This document shows, piece by piece, positions 40,470-53,899 of a stretch of DNA of 64,000 bases. Where the stretch lies: assembly GCA_008360975.2 (NCBI GenBank), contig CM039193.1:14994501-15058500 (forward strand), given 5' to 3'. Each line of letters starts with the position of its first letter. The first letter of the stretch is position 1. Below the pieces are notes generated by a model. It ran no database searches. It was not told the origin of the DNA and saw nothing but the letters and a program-made list of their open reading frames with translations. A program made the translations under genes and the position numbers. Origin of the DNA: Lichenostomus cassidix (lineage: Eukaryota > Chordata > Aves > Passeriformes > Meliphagidae).

Positions 40470-40620
40470 ACAGACCCTTAATTATTATAGTGCCTCCTGG
40501 CAGCGCTATAATTAGATTGAACATAACTATTAGTCATCTTAATTAGTACACACATTCCTTGTTTAGCACAATAAAAATTACAAAGCAAGGATGCCACTTA
40601 ATTAGGTGACCTGGGAATTG
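40470..40620. promoter_or_regulatory. Cluster of homeodomain-type ATTA sites
   Basis: Four TAAT/ATTA-core sites occur within about 130 bp: CTTAATTATT (40478), TATAATTAGA (40507), CTTAATTAGT (40539) and CTTAATTAGG (40598), interspersed with mixed sequence (CTCCTGGCAGCGC). Such clusters are typical of developmental enhancers. AT-rich DNA also produces them, so the call depends on conservation data. Confidence 0.25.
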
Positions 40621-41342
40621 ATGCCTACCTATATTTCACTTTTATTTTAAGTGTCCTCACTGAGATTAAATCTAATATTTATAACCAAGAATGGGTATTT
40701 ATATGGTACTCCACCTGTACATAAAATCACCTGTTAAATTAATATATATTAAATACCTCAAGGACATTTCTGAAGTTATGCCAGCAGTTCATTTGGAATT
40801 GTATTCCAAGGAAAGAAATACATCACAATTTTAGGAACTCAAGGTTAATTGCATATTCTAATAAGTGTCTTACATGCCATAAATTTAAAAGAAAAGGAAG
40901 TGCATTCAGTTAAATCCCATCAACCTTCCAGTTCTCCTGATGGTGCCTCGTGTCCTAGTGAAGTGCTTGGACCTCTTTAAACCCTGGGCCACAGATGCTG
41001 TCTAAGCCTCCACTAAGTAGCCACAACTGTAGAGAAATGGTTTTTAATTTGGAATCTCATCCACCACAAGCTTTAAACAAGTGGAAATTTGGTGTAAATA
41101 ATCCCTGGTACTATGAAAATCTTCTGCACTTCACAAGCACCCTAATTCCTGCAGTGCTGACAGGAAGCTCCCTGGGGACTTTGGTTGGATTTTGGGTCTC
41201 TGTTTTCACCTCAGAAGGTGGCAGAGCAAGGTGGTCTGGACACTTTCCCATTTCACAGGTCAGCCAAGGGGTTATTTACCTGAGGCTTATTGAAGCTTCT
41301 GGTTGAAAATGAGACCAGCTGTTTGTTTCACAGCATCAGACA

Positions 41343-41385
41343 ACAGAATTGTTATCTACAGAATTGTTCATTATATTGAACAATT
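41343..41385. repeat. Short direct and inverted repeat
   Basis: ACAGAATTGTT occurs twice (41343-41353 and 41358-41368). The second copy overlaps AATTGTTCA (41362-41370), which pairs perfectly with TGAACAATT (41377-41385) across a 6-nt loop. Confidence 0.8.
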
Positions 41386-42315
41386 TTAATTGCACTAGAT
41401 TCATACACAGGCTTCTTCAAAATAAAAGGTGCCCACTTTGCCATCCACAGACACAGCACATCCAGCAGGAGCCACAGAATGAAGCAGCTGAGAGGCTGTG
41501 GTGTGCACTGTCACTGTGGATGCACTGACACCACCCTGTGCTGGAGCCCTGAGTGGGCAGAGAGTCTTTCAGGCCACAATGAACAGCTTCAGTGTGTTAC
41601 ACTGCAGCACTTTGCAATAAAACTGCTGCTCAGAACAAGAGCCCACAAGAAACAACGAAGACAAAACAAAAAAGTCGTAACATTTGGTATAGAAACCAAC
41701 GGTGTTTTCTTGCCAGGTACCTGCTGACATTGCCAGACTCCAACCTCCTCCCTCCAGCCCAGAAAGCTCACCACAGCACTTAGCAATCTGTTCACACCAT
41801 CATTAAACCCATTAGCCCTTAGTGATGGAAACCTCTCTACAAATGCCACAATGCCACTGCTCTGTGACAAATCCCCCTCTCTCTAAGTGGTGAGCATTTA
41901 GTATTTACTATCATGGATTAATTTGAATTTAAAGGAAAAGAAAATAAAGAATGAAAAAAATTGATTCTGTAGGCAGACTATAGTAAATATCAATATGTTT
42001 CATCAGAGCTCCTCTTTCATTAGTTCTAGACCAATTACAGCAACTATTTCTTCTCCGGGATAATTCATCAAGCTATTAATTAAAATATGGAAAACATGAA
42101 ATTCTCTCTGACTTCCTCACTGCAAAGGACTTTCCAATGATAATTGTTACAGATAAGGAGAAAATGGAAAAGTTATTGTTTGCCACAGATTAAGAGACTT
42201 GCCAAAAAATGTAGAAGAGCTGATATGCAATGCACCCAGCAATAGAAAAGTAATATGATACACGTAAACAATTTAGGGCAACAACAATATAAGTGTAGGG
42301 ACGAATTTTTCTTAC

Positions 42316-42397
42316 CATGACTGGTTTCCCAATTCCTTCTACTTCATCAGACTGGAAATTTTCAAACCACAGGCTCCCCAGGAAATATTTCTGACTA
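42316..42397 (-). CDS. Candidate internal coding exon (82 nt), gene unknown
   Basis: On the minus strand GATTTTCCTGCAG is followed by 82 nt and GTCATG|GTAAGA. The open frame, after 1 nt completing a codon, reads SQKYFLGSLWFENF and then QSDEVEGIGKPVM, ending in phase 0. The other two frames contain stops. It is phase-compatible with 47178-47268 upstream (which leaves 2 nt) and with 39325-39412 downstream (which starts at phase 0). The aromatic and acidic residue mix looks like real protein. I cannot assign a family. Confidence 0.35.
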
Positions 42398-45300
42398 CTG
42401 CAGGAAAATCTTTCAGTGATGTGGCCCCAAGGTGATTGATGTCAGGGTCCAAATCCTTCTGCAAATCTGCACTGTGATTTCTTGTGCCCCTATGAATAGT
42501 GAGAAGAGGCAATTACTGGAAGTGTTTTGTCCATTATCCCCAGATAGCCTGACACTTCTGCTGGAAAGGTCTGCAGATGTAAGTTTTTAACAGGGACAGA
42601 GAAAGCAATGTCACAGGGCTTCAGCTTCGGCACACACAGGAGGTGAAGTTGGCACCATCTCTCTGATCTGATGAAAGAGCACAGCTCAGTCTGCATTGGA
42701 TCATGTATCTGCCAGATTTCCCTCACAAACTGATAGTCTGCCAAAACAAAAGGAAACAAGTGAAAAAAGTACAAGGCCAAGGTTCACGAGAAGTAATGAT
42801 GCCACAGTAATGCTGTGAGGGGGACTCGACTGACCAACCCAAAACACAGCAAGGATTCACTCTTTTTCTTTCTAGGTGGACACAATTCTTGCTAATTCCC
42901 TATGCTGTCCATCCCTATGCTGGCCCCAGTGCACCTAAGGAGGCTCATCAGGGAGGCAGGAAAGCCCAGGTACCACACACTTATAATTGAGAACATTTTC
43001 TCAGTCCTCATATCCTCCTTCCTGCATCTTCTCCTCCCTGTACCAGACTGGATCTCTCCTGTCCCAGCTGTCATCCTCTCCAGTCTCCAATAACAGTGTT
43101 TTGGGTCACATTGCTCAGTTCTGATCCAGTACATCCTCTCCCATTAACACTGACAATGTAGAGCAAGGCTCTGCTTCACTCTCCTCTCATGATTATTTTC
43201 TGTTTTTGCAGGCAACCATCAGAAACACCTTCCCATGGCTTAGGTAAAAAAATCACTTTCCCCTTCACATTGTTTCTCCAAAATTATACTTAAGAAAGGA
43301 GAAGGTGGTGCCTGACAGTGAGGGTGGGGAAAAGAATGAGGAACAGCCCCACAAGCAGCGAGGATGAGAAAGGAGCAGTGCTTATCATCACCTACACTCA
43401 ACTTTATAATTTATTTCTCAGCTTCAAGACTCCAGTCTTGGCAAATTCTGAAAGACTAGATAACAAGGGAGCAGGTGATTTGTTACATGAGGAGACATTC
43501 TGCTCCAAAGTGAAACTTATACAGAAAGAGTTCACTGTCATCTCCATCAAGAACAGCACTTTGCAACTGGGGAGAACAGAACGAGCAACACAGACTCTGC
43601 TTTTCCACCCAAAATACATGCTCTTATTTTTAAAATAGAGGACTGAAGAATTTTTGCTTAGGAAAGATTTATTCATAATAAATAAAAGAAAAACAGTTTT
43701 GAGCTGAACTGCCTTCCAAATTAGAGCTTGACTTTAGCATTTTCCATTTTACGAGTACAGCCTCTTGCTTTTATTAAGAGCAGTTGAAATTTCAATTTAC
43801 TCGTCGTTCAATATAGTTCTTCATTCAACCCACAAAAAATACTCAATTTATTGAAATGTTTCAGTTTCAGATCAATTCCAAGCTAATATTTGTTCAGCTC
43901 AGCTAAACTGAAAACCAGAAGCATGTCTGTGTTTAAATATAGCGGAATAATTTCTTCCATCCCTGTATCTATGTCAGCCTAATCAGGTCACCAGTGGGAA
44001 CTGTTGACTGGTAGAAACACGAGGCTTTCTCTTTATGAAAAATGACTGACCTTGCTTTAAAGCAATTTAGTTTGTGTCAACATTGCCTTTCTCATTAAAT
44101 AATAGGCTCTAAGTGGCATATCCATTCTTCTTCAGCATAGACAAGAGCTCTTCAGGCAAGTTCTGGGATGCTATTTTTAGGCATCTCATAGTAATAACCT
44201 GCTCAGTGCACTGTTTGGAGTATGTCTACAATAATTATTCCTTGTCTGCTCTGTTGTATTGGTCAGTCCCAGAGAGAGCTCATAAAAATGTTAGATCTGC
44301 ACCCTTTCTTGGATGCAGAAAGCATTTCAAATAAATGTAAGCATTTGGTAGCACTCAGAGAGCTGTAAATAATACCAGTGCAACAAGTTCATTAAACATA
44401 CACATCCCTCTGTCAGAAAATGCTGAACACCTCCAGCATAATTCTTCCTCGTTTAGGTGCTGAGATGACTCTTCAACCACTTCTCACTAATTCTCCCACA
44501 TTTGCTATTTCCTCTATATATTACCTGGCCAGTCATGCAAGTATTGGGAGATGATAACACAGGTAATTTCATCTGTCAGAACCAAATGAGCAATGAGAGG
44601 AAATACTTGATTCATTTGTCGTTTTTCTTTTTTAATATTTCTTTTTTCCTTTCTTCCCCCCCCCTTTTTAAAATTTATTTTCTCATTATGGCCATTTCAA
44701 ATCATCTCAGGCTGCGTTGTAAGAAGGTTCTCAGTCCAGATCTCAAGGTGACATGCATTACATTAACCCTGTCAGTATTCCCAGTAATTCCTTAGTATTT
44801 GCTGTTGTGACTACCTAGTTCTCAGGAACTGTGCTCCCCTGGAACTAAACATTAGAAATATGCAAAATCAGCCTGAGAGGATCTAATAAACACATTTAAA
44901 TACATATTTATACCATCCACATTATTAGAGCAGGTCATTAAATCCTTGCTCTGTGTATTGGCTACTAAAGATAGAACAGAGGCTTATTCAGAGTGCTCTG
45001 TAGTGACGAGTCATCTCTACTGGGAAATCATGGGAGATATCAGTCCTGTTGTAGCACACAAACAGCTCATCAGAGCTTTTGAATGATTTATTAATGTAGT
45101 CAATCCGGTAGAGTTTTACAGTGGTTATCAGAGGGCTGCAGTTAATAGTGTTGATTGCAGGGTTTGATATCCTCATGTGCCCTTTGCAATGTAGCACAGG
45201 CCAGACTGGACCAAAGCCTGGGTTTAACAAACCAGTGCCTGTCTGCATCACAGACCCATCTTCAGCCCTATACAGACATTATTTATAGGATCCCTTAGGG

Positions 45301-47177
45301 TTCTTCATCAGATCTAGTGCAGTGGCACATCACTACCCTTCCTCCAGGTGATGCTGTTATCAGCATGATGTGATTTGTCATTTCTAGGTTGATGACATCC
45401 AGCTCTGTGACTTTTCAAAGCTTATGCTGTCACACCATTTCAAACAGACTGAACTAAAGCAAAACTGCTTTCACTTGAAGTCAGATAATATAAGGTCTGC
45501 TAATGGGTCTGGGAACTTTGGAACAAGCTGCTGTCTCCCAGGCTAAATTCTCTAATTGGAAGAATAATTTAAAGCTTTGTGTTAGGAATTAGTGTGTTAA
45601 ATTTATCTCAGCATGGCTCAGATAAATCTGAAAGCAATGCAATACTTTAAGAAGAGATTCTTAGCCCTGCTCCAGTGGGTCAGAGCGAATCCCACTGGGA
45701 GCAGCAGTGCAAGGGCAGGAAAGCAGGCAGTGCAGTCTCCCTGCCTCAGCCTGACCTCAGCCAGAGGTGGAAGCAGCTCCTGTTGGCCAACCTAAGTCAC
45801 ATCATGCACATTGTCCTGGAGCAGCCCATGTGTTGTTCCTCAGGATTCAGCCTGGATGGACTCAGAGCAGCACTCAGGGGTCAGGGAGGGCTCAGGCACT
45901 TCATCACATCAGCTTATCAGCCCCAGTAACAAACCTGAGAGCTTGAGCCAAATGAGAAAACAGCAGCAGACAGTGCCAACACCAGGGCATTTTCAATCCC
46001 ATTCCTAATAAAAATACCACTGCCACGATAAACCTCAACAGCTCCATGGCTAAAACAAGGACAGGCACCAGAGTGTTCCCAAGCTCTACCAGCAGGGAAA
46101 AGCTGGACTCTTCACTGAGGTGAAACAGAAGAAACTGGCACAAAAGCAACAACAGGATGAAAGAAAACCAGGTTTGAACAGACAAGGCCAAAGCAGTAAG
46201 TCAATGAAGTGATGTGATTTGCTGATTGCTCCAGTGTCAACAAGAACTAATCCTTTTTTCTTTTTTTTTTTTTTTGCTATGTTCTTCTAAAAATTTAATT
46301 TTTACCCCTCAAATATGTCTCCAATTCTTTCAGTCAGGCTGAAGTTTAATAGAGGGAGGGATACCAAAGCAATAAATAATTAAAAGACTGTTTCTAAGAT
46401 TGTCAGTACTGATTATACACCAAAGCAATCTCCAGAAAAGCATGAGTGAAAAGGAGACCATAATATTTGGCAACATGAAACAAATTTCTGATTCATTAAA
46501 GACTGACAAGACCTAAATCTGTTGTGTGATATGCACATATTTATCACATTAAGTGGAATGGAAAACTTTACCAAGACCTGATGACTAAAAACTAGTCTGT
46601 TTTAAAAAACTAGTGCATTTTTTTCAGTGTAGAGTTATGAAAATTGTTGAAGAGAATACTGCTGCTTGGATTAATCTCCTCAGCTTTTAAAACAAACTTG
46701 AAAAGAATTTAAAAGGTTGCAAAATCCTTACTAATTGGAAAAATTGAATTTTGTCCATATGTCCATGAACTGTGTCTAGTTAAATACCTGTTTAATCAAG
46801 TCAATCAAATCTTCAGAAAATTACAGCTGTAGAGTACAGATTATTTCTAATCCTGGAGACATTAAAAATCAGTGCAACAGTTAAATTCCTAAAGCTGAAG
46901 TCTGAACTATAAGGAAAAAAGTAATTATATCAGAAAAAATATATGGAGAACACTTCATTAAGACACAGAGAAAACCAGAGCTGTTCTGGATTTTTAAAAT
47001 GAAATAGCACTTTTTTATCTCCATCTGAGGGAGCACCTTGTAGTTATTTGCCTCAACACTGAAGAGATGTCCAACAAAAAATGTAGCAATTGTCATCGAT
47101 GTCTAGGATCTTACAAAGATGTTATTCATTATTTTTAAAACTGTGAAATGCCTGGTGACAGAGGCTTTAGTACTTAC
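42398..47177. other. Non-coding or intronic sequence
   Basis: No firm feature. A minus-strand frame at 42490-42780 follows a good acceptor (TTTTGTTTTGGCAG at about 42738) but has no clear donor. A 48-nt splice-flanked interval at 44525-44572 and a frame at 44988-45251 were considered and rejected. A T-rich run lies at about 46253-46275. Confidence 0.4.
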
Positions 47178-47268
47178 TGGATAAGAGGGGCTACTTCTGC
47201 ACCCCAATTTTTCCAAGCATGGCCAGCAGAGTTGCCTTGAGAGGCTCCCTGGGCTGATTGCTGCAGGG
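47178..47268 (-). CDS. Candidate internal coding exon (91 nt), gene unknown
   Basis: On the minus strand ATTTTGCCCCCTGTAG is followed by 91 nt and CCA|GTAAGTA, the strongest donor type. One frame reads LQQSAQGASQGNSAGHAW then KNWGAEVAPLI, with 2 nt at each end in split codons. The Gln/Ser/Gly-rich start and the WKNWGAEV core look like coding sequence. A second acceptor 8 nt further in (CCCTGCAG|CAATC) is possible. A second frame is also open (PAAISPGSLS...), so the reading frame is not proven. The out-phase fits the candidate at 42316-42397. Confidence 0.35.
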
Positions 47269-49339
47269 CTACAGGGGGCAAAATAAAATAAAATGAAACA
47301 GGTTTTGGTTTTACAAGGTTAAACATGAGGTTTGCAAGGACTTGGTGTGAGCATCAAATTAGCTCAGGCTGGAAAGAGTATATGTGTGTGCCAGTTCTTT
47401 AACACAGCAGAAACCACAAGAAGCACTGCATGACCAAAATTCTACATATGCTATTCCTGAAGCTCAATTATCTCCAACAGCGCTAAATTATCCCTCATGA
47501 AAAAGCAGTGAGTACATAAAAACAAACAGACATTCTCCCATGCAAAAGCAGAAACTGTTTGCCAGTAATGCTAGAAATTGAGTACTTTGCTACCAAATGG
47601 CTTTAAAGTCCATGAATTCCTATAATTAATGGATTACGCCCTATAAATATCACTGCTGTAATCCACGTTCCCAATATTGATATAAACTTGTTTCAAGAGT
47701 ATTAAGGTCAGTATACTTTAGAAGCAAATATTTACTCATGTTTTTGTAAAACCCAGTTATCCCTTTAAATATTAAAGCACCAAGTACATATTTCTTTTCT
47801 CTCTGCCCCCCCTGCTCACAATAAACTGCTGTTCAACAGTCCAGAAAATCCCAGTAATTCTGTTAGAAAATGCAGAGAACAAATAACTGATTCATACAGT
47901 TTGATTTTAAAGAATGAATAAAATCCCTGAAAAGACACAGAGGTATTTTAACTGATGTTTAAACACTCAGAATATTGGAAACAAGCTATGAAAAGAAACT
48001 GAGATGTGGTTATATTAATCTCTGCAAAATGTTTCTGCTGGTCTTATCTCTCATATAGGCAATGAATAAAGCCAGAAATAAATTCCTGAAGAAAGAAGGA
48101 AAGAGAAAATAAGATCATTTGCTGTGATTCTTTTCTGCTGGGGGAATTGTCTGTAACCTACAGCATATAGAAGCAAGCCACCAGTTGGAGCAGCTTTTGG
48201 AGAACAGAAGCAAAACCACTGCAGGTAATCAAGGCTCTGCTCCTTTTGGACTAAGAACGGAAAAACTCAGACTTATTATGAGACCTATTCACAGATCAAT
48301 TTAAAATGTTACAGTTTTAGAACTGGAGGTATTGTCATCCTTTAACCAAAAGAGCAATCACTTAGTCCAGTTGAGAAGATATAATCTTCTTACAATACCA
48401 TAAAATTAGTCAGTTCTAGTTGAATTTAATTGTTTCCTTGTTGCCACGTTAGTTCACATTTTTATGAGCATTAAAAGAAGACACACAATTTGCAAATCTG
48501 AAGTTCTGGTATCACGCTCAGTGTTAGATACACAGTTCAGTTTTTTATGTATTTTGATCTTGATACTAAAATCCCTTGAAAGGATCACAGAATGCTACAT
48601 TCAGGCTTTCGGATCAGGCTCTGAGACTGATTTATATTGTATCAAAAGGATATGGGAATCAACGACACTTTGATGCGAGATGTTTCCATTCAAACCCAGT
48701 GGACTTTGTGCCCAGGTGGAAACACTGGAACTACAGAGTACTGAAAGGATACAGTGTGCAGGACGTCTAGAGTTAGAGCAACCTAACCTAACACTGGATT
48801 TAGCCCTGCTTTGCACAGAGAAGGTGACCAGGTACTGGCATCAGCCAGGGTCCTTCCAGTCCAGACTGTTCTGCCATTCTGTCATTTTGCTGTGCATTAG
48901 TGGTTCAGAATTGCAGTTCATAGTGGTCAGATCATGGCATACCCACACCCACTGCAAGGCTTTAGTTGCAGATCTCTGGTTGAACTCCAGCACAGGGTAG
49001 GCTGTGGATTATTTTAAACAGATTAAACCCCTTCCAGGGTTACAGTACCCAGCTGTGCACTTGGTCATTAAAATACCTCCGAGTTGCTTTCAACTGTTGC
49101 CTTCACGTGACTTTGAGAGGATGACAAACTCTGTTTCTCAGCTGACCAAGGTGCACAACAACCCAGAGGGATCATCACTCCTCCTCAGGGCACTGAGAAG
49201 CTTCAGCAAAGAGAGCTGGGCACAGACATTGCCCACATCCCATCTGCCTGAGACCCTCTAAAACCAGCACAGCAAATTCTTCTGAACTCATATACCCTTC
49301 AAAAGAGGAGCTATTTGACAATGATTTTGTAACTTCTTT
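47269..49339. other. Non-coding or intronic sequence
   Basis: No gene recognised. A short block at 47615-47670 carries GGATTA and TAATCC in opposite orientation, bicoid/OTX-type sites, in otherwise plain AT-rich DNA. Confidence 0.4.
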
Positions 49340-49518
49340 ACATTGAGTGTAGCAGAGCACTGGAACAGCTGCCCAGGGAGGTTGTGGAGTCTCCCCCTGG
49401 AGACATCCAAACCCACCTGGGCATGTTCCTGTGTCACCTGCTCTGTGTGACCCATTCTTGGCAGGGGTTGGAGTGGATGATTTCCAGAGATCCCTTCCAA
49501 ACTGAACTATTCCGTGAA
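49340..49518 (+). mobile_element. CR1: CR1 LINE 3' fragment, plus orientation
   Basis: Reads GCACTGGAACAGCTGCCCAG, GGAGGTTGTGGAGTCTCC, GGAGACATCCAAACCCACCTGG, GTTCCTGTGTCACCTGCTCT, GGCAGGGGTTGGAGTGGATGAT and CTCCAGAGATCCCTTCCAAA-like sequence, ending ACTATTCCGTGAATA. This is the CR1 3' untranslated tail in the sense direction, ending close to the terminal ATTCTGTG octamer (here ATTCCGTGAAT). Only the last 180 bp or so are present. The minus frame at 49288-49500 is its antisense passenger. Confidence 0.87.
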
Positions 49519-52500
49519 TACCTCTTGCTTTATGAGTAGGGTTTTGAACAGCTGAATCAAAACACAGCTACAAGTTATGCTTGAAGCTGGATAGAAAAAG
49601 TAAGGAAAGGAAGGTCAGATTATTACAACAATATTCATAATATTTCACATTTACAAAAAAGAAAGCTTGTATAGTGCTAATGTATTATCCAAAAACTCTA
49701 CTGAAATTCAACTGCGATGCTGCAAGAGTAATTCAGGTCACAGTTTAAGCTTGTCACATAATTAGTTTACATTTAATCAGACTGCTGGTATGTAAACATA
49801 ATTACCATTCTCAGACCTTTAATTGAAATTGTCACAGCACTCCTGCAAGCTCCTTCCCCAGATCTGCTGGAATGGATTTCCTGCTCACAGACACTAAGTG
49901 GGCACGACAGTTTTCCTGGAGACTCTGCCACACACCAACCTAGCCCAGACTGGACTCTTCCCAGGCACTCTGGTGAAGAAACAGACACACCACCACAGTT
50001 CAGCCCTAATCACAGCTGTAATAAATTAAGTTCAGCTGGTGTTAATCAGGCTAATTACATTTAAGCTAATGCATTACCACCAAATTCATGTACAATGGTT
50101 TATGCCAGTGCCAGGAAAGCTTCTCTCTAATGGACTAAATCTATGCAAACTACAATTTATGTGCAGTAGTATCAAAGACCATTTGTGACCTTTGACAAGG
50201 TCTGTCCTTCTTGAAAGAGATTACAATTCACCTACCTGATCAGAAAACTAAGAATTTTCATTTAAATAGGAGCACAGTGTTCTTTAAAATTAAAGTTATA
50301 CCTACACCTGAGTCTTAGAAAATATCAGCCCAAGTACTTAGAAATAGTATGTTAAGAAATTTTTTTCCTCTTAGATGTCCATTAACATCAAATATAGAAG
50401 TGGAGCAGCCCTGTACTTGCACACTTCTCCCAGGTGTGCCCTCCAAACACACCTGCAGGTCTTCTCGACTCCATCACCATTTTGTCTCTCACTCCAAACC
50501 ATTCTCCAACTGAATATTATTAAATATTTTTAAGAACTATCCCTAATTTTTTTAATGCTCCAATTAATATTTTCTTCTTGATAAACAGGAGTAGCAGCAA
50601 CAAAAACTCCAAAGCTGGTACTGAACTTTCACCCTCCTTGTGGCCTTTTGAACAGCAGGGATGAGAGCTGTGACACCTGCCAGGGAGAAGTGAGGGTTAC
50701 CTTCATTAATCCCAGCTCAGGATGCAATAGGGTGGCAACAGATTTTTTTTTTTTTTTGTTTGTTTGTTTTTGTTTATTGGTGGATTGTTCTTTAGCTCCT
50801 CTTGTTTGCTTGGCCTGCCTAGACCTGATTATCTTTCATGAGGCTGTGGAGTAAATGCAATTACATTAAGAGCCACTCAATATTTGATGAGCAGCAGCCA
50901 AAGTTACCCAGAAGGGTCAGGACAGCCTGAAGCTGAGGGGAGATAATGTGCACTTGCAAATGTTACTTACATTCTCCACAAGTTTAAATTACTTTTAATG
51001 AAACATTAAGGGAAGATTTGACAAATGACCCCCTGAGACTAAAAGTTTCACAGGGATCTTGCAGTGAAATTAGATTAATAGGTAAATTTTCAGCATGTAG
51101 TTTTTGCTGTTAAACCAAAATCTTTTTACTACCTAATTTCTCCTTATTATCATATTATGTTATACTCAGATCATTTTCCCCTGTGCAAATAACCTTTATT
51201 ATTTACTCCCTCTTACTTACTAATGTCAGAATGTCTCTGCCCTAATTTCTTTCAGGAAACTGAATATCCTTCAAAAGGCATCTCCAGGATCCTGCAGAGC
51301 ACCAATAAAACTAAGTAAGATTTTTCACAAATGTTTAACACATTCAGAATATTTCCCTTGTGCTTCCATGGCAGATGAGCAACCCATCACTCCAGTGACA
51401 GGACCTAAAGAGTCCCTCCCTCTGATTACCACCGGGCAGTGTTTTGAAGAACAAGGCTAGAGGATGTGTTCTTGTGCAATTTAATTAACAAGCCATTTCT
51501 GCTCCATCAAACATCTGTGCTCTGGCTGACACACTTAAACATGTGAATGAAACAGGTGAGCTGCTTCCTTTTAAAGGAGAATCCTGTTTTCTGTACTGGG
51601 GCTCCTCCTATAGTACTAATACAACAAATATTTGATAGTTACTGAACAGAGGGTTTCTCTCCTCATGCCAATAACCATTCCTGAATACTGACTTCCTCAT
51701 AGACCAGGTTTTGCCACTGTTTAATGTAAATTTATCAGACATCAAAGTGAGCTGAGTTCTAGGTTATTCCAAGACAAAAGGGAACACAACCTCACTGTGC
51801 ATGCTGATGGCCAGGAGTAAATTGCATGTCTCACTGTTAGGCTTGGCTTTAAAACAAAAATAATAATGTCAGATTCTTCTACCACAATGGTTGAAAGTGG
51901 GTTCTTCATTACCTCAGCCCCAGAAACCTCCTGAGGTCACTAAGGGGGTTTGCTGCTATCTCAGGTTTCTTTCACCAAGGCTCTCAAAGCATGTTGCTAT
52001 TTTCTATTACAACAAGAACTCTGATTGCTTCTGCAGCCAATTACTTGTGCTCAAAGGGAGCAAGAGCTGCAGGAATGCATCACTTGATGTTAGAACATGT
52101 TGTAATTAGGTTTTCAGCCCTAATCACTGGGAAGGATAAAAACTTCCCTTGCAGCTTATAAATGCCAGTATCAACAAACAACATATTGTTGCATAAGTAA
52201 TTAATGTGATTGACACTGGGTTGGGGTTTTTTGTGAATCAGACTTCCATATATATGGATTTGAGTGAATTATGTCCTGGAGAGCATTTCATAAATGTTCA
52301 CGTTTGTAACCAGCAGCACAATTTTGCTAATCATGGCCCATTGACAGATAGCTTATCCTGCCGAGTCCAGAAGAAAATTCCTGGTTAAGATTAGCCCATT
52401 AATCCCTTAGATTTGCTTTACACCTGCCTTTGCTGGGAGGTGAAACCAAGAGGTCAAAAAAAGAAACTCAAACCAGTATTTTAATTGTGTGAAAAAAAGA

Positions 52501-53879
52501 AACATCCTGGTAACATTCATCCCTGTTACTGGTAAGAGCTTTAAGAAACCCCTGCAATTTTCCAGGAGACTCCAGAAGTTTCACATCTTGTAGATTTGCT
52601 GCCATTCAAAAGAATAAAAACATTGCCTTATGACATTAAGAAACTCTTCAGGGGAATTCATTTTGATTTCCACTCTATTTGACCATGTAACAATGTAAGT
52701 GTAGGCAATAATTTTTTACTGGAATAAATTCCCCAAATCTGCTATTCTTAAAATGATCAAACAAAATGTTTCAGTTTCATCATCAGATTATTTCAGTTTT
52801 TTTTAAATTGACAGTCTACCACTGAAATGGAGAGACTCACGAAGAAAGGTTATGCTTCCACAACAGAGGTTTTCCAAATGGAAAATAACAGAAAAAGTTA
52901 TACTAGCTCTCCTAGGCGCAAGATGGGATGCACTTGGGGGAAAAAAGATCTTCACCAGCGTTAAGAAAACAACTAATCAATGAGCTCAGTCCTGCTCCAG
53001 ATTTTGTGTTAAATACATCACTAGTACATGCTCTAAATAGGAAACTAACCAAGAAATAAAGCTGTCAGTTATTTTTTTTCCTTCCTTCTTTCTGTTTGTC
53101 TCCCTAAAACAAATTAAGCCATAAAGCCTTGCCAGGTTTCTGTCCCCCTGGAGGGAAGGCCTGGCTGGGCAGCTCAACCAGCAGCAGGCAGAGCTGGCTG
53201 TGCCCACTGCTCCAGGAGGTGATTAAGGAGCACCAAGTAGCACCAGTTGTGGAATTTGAGAGGAACACCTCTGAGGAGCAGGGCTGATACAAAGGTCAGC
53301 GTGAAGGGAACGAGCATTTGTCCATGGGTGAGTCCATTCACTCTTCCCTCCCCAGCTCCTGGCACTGCAGCTGTCCCAGAGACCCAGGGACTGAACGCGG
53401 GATTGTCACCTCTGGTCGCCACTGCTCCCTGGAGGGCAAACAGCCCCTGGCTGTGTCCCAGCTGACACCACACTGAGTCACCCCAACACTTCTCCCTCCT
53501 CTTCCTTCAGGACACTGGATCACGGCTGGCCTGGAGCCACAGAGCAGCTGCCACCGGCAGACTCTGCAGCCTTGAAATTGGCAGCCACAGCCTGTTATTT
53601 ATCTAATATTGAAATATAACACCGCAAAAGTGAGCTAACTACAGGTGCTGAAACGCCCTCCCCTGTGCATTAACCCTTCCCTCAGACCCTGATTTGGCTG
53701 CTGCACTGCTATGATCTATTTACCCCACCCAGCAGAATCACAAGGGTGCTTGATGTTACAGATGAGAGAGTGGTGAGAGCTTTTCTTTAACCAGCACATT
53801 TCCCCATGCCAACACATCCACAGGCAGTGGGAGAAGCTGCAGCTTTCAACACATTGCAGTTGCAAGACATCATAGCCTT
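49519..53879. other. Non-coding sequence, no gene seen
   Basis: AT-rich, with open frames of about 100 codons or fewer. T15 plus (GTTT)n lies at 50743-50780. A segment near 50015-50100 has several ATTA cores (TAATTACATTTAAGCTAATG). The overlapping frames at 53174-53523 are chance frames in a GC-richer patch. Confidence 0.4.
50743..50780. repeat. Poly(T) plus (GTTT)n simple repeat
   Basis: T15 followed by GTTTGTTTGTTTTTGTTTATTGG. It may be the reverse-oriented tail of an old retroposon, but no body was recognised. Confidence 0.85.
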
Positions 53880-53899
53880 CAAAGCATCACTAGAGAAGC

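Noticed and set aside
42490..42780. 96-codon minus-strand frame after a good acceptor at about 42738
   Set aside because: No matching donor was found. The peptide was not recognised, and it sits only about 340 nt from a better candidate exon.
44525..44572. 48-nt minus-strand interval with acceptor TTGGTTCTGACAG and donor CCAG|GTAATA
   Set aside because: It lies between 47.2 and 42.4 kb, but in the phase needed to link those candidates it contains a stop. No independent support.
44988..45251. 87-codon minus-strand frame with a stretch (KSSDELFVCYNRT) faintly like transposon recombinases
   Set aside because: The likeness is too short and vague. No catalytic residues or neighbouring element sequence were visible.
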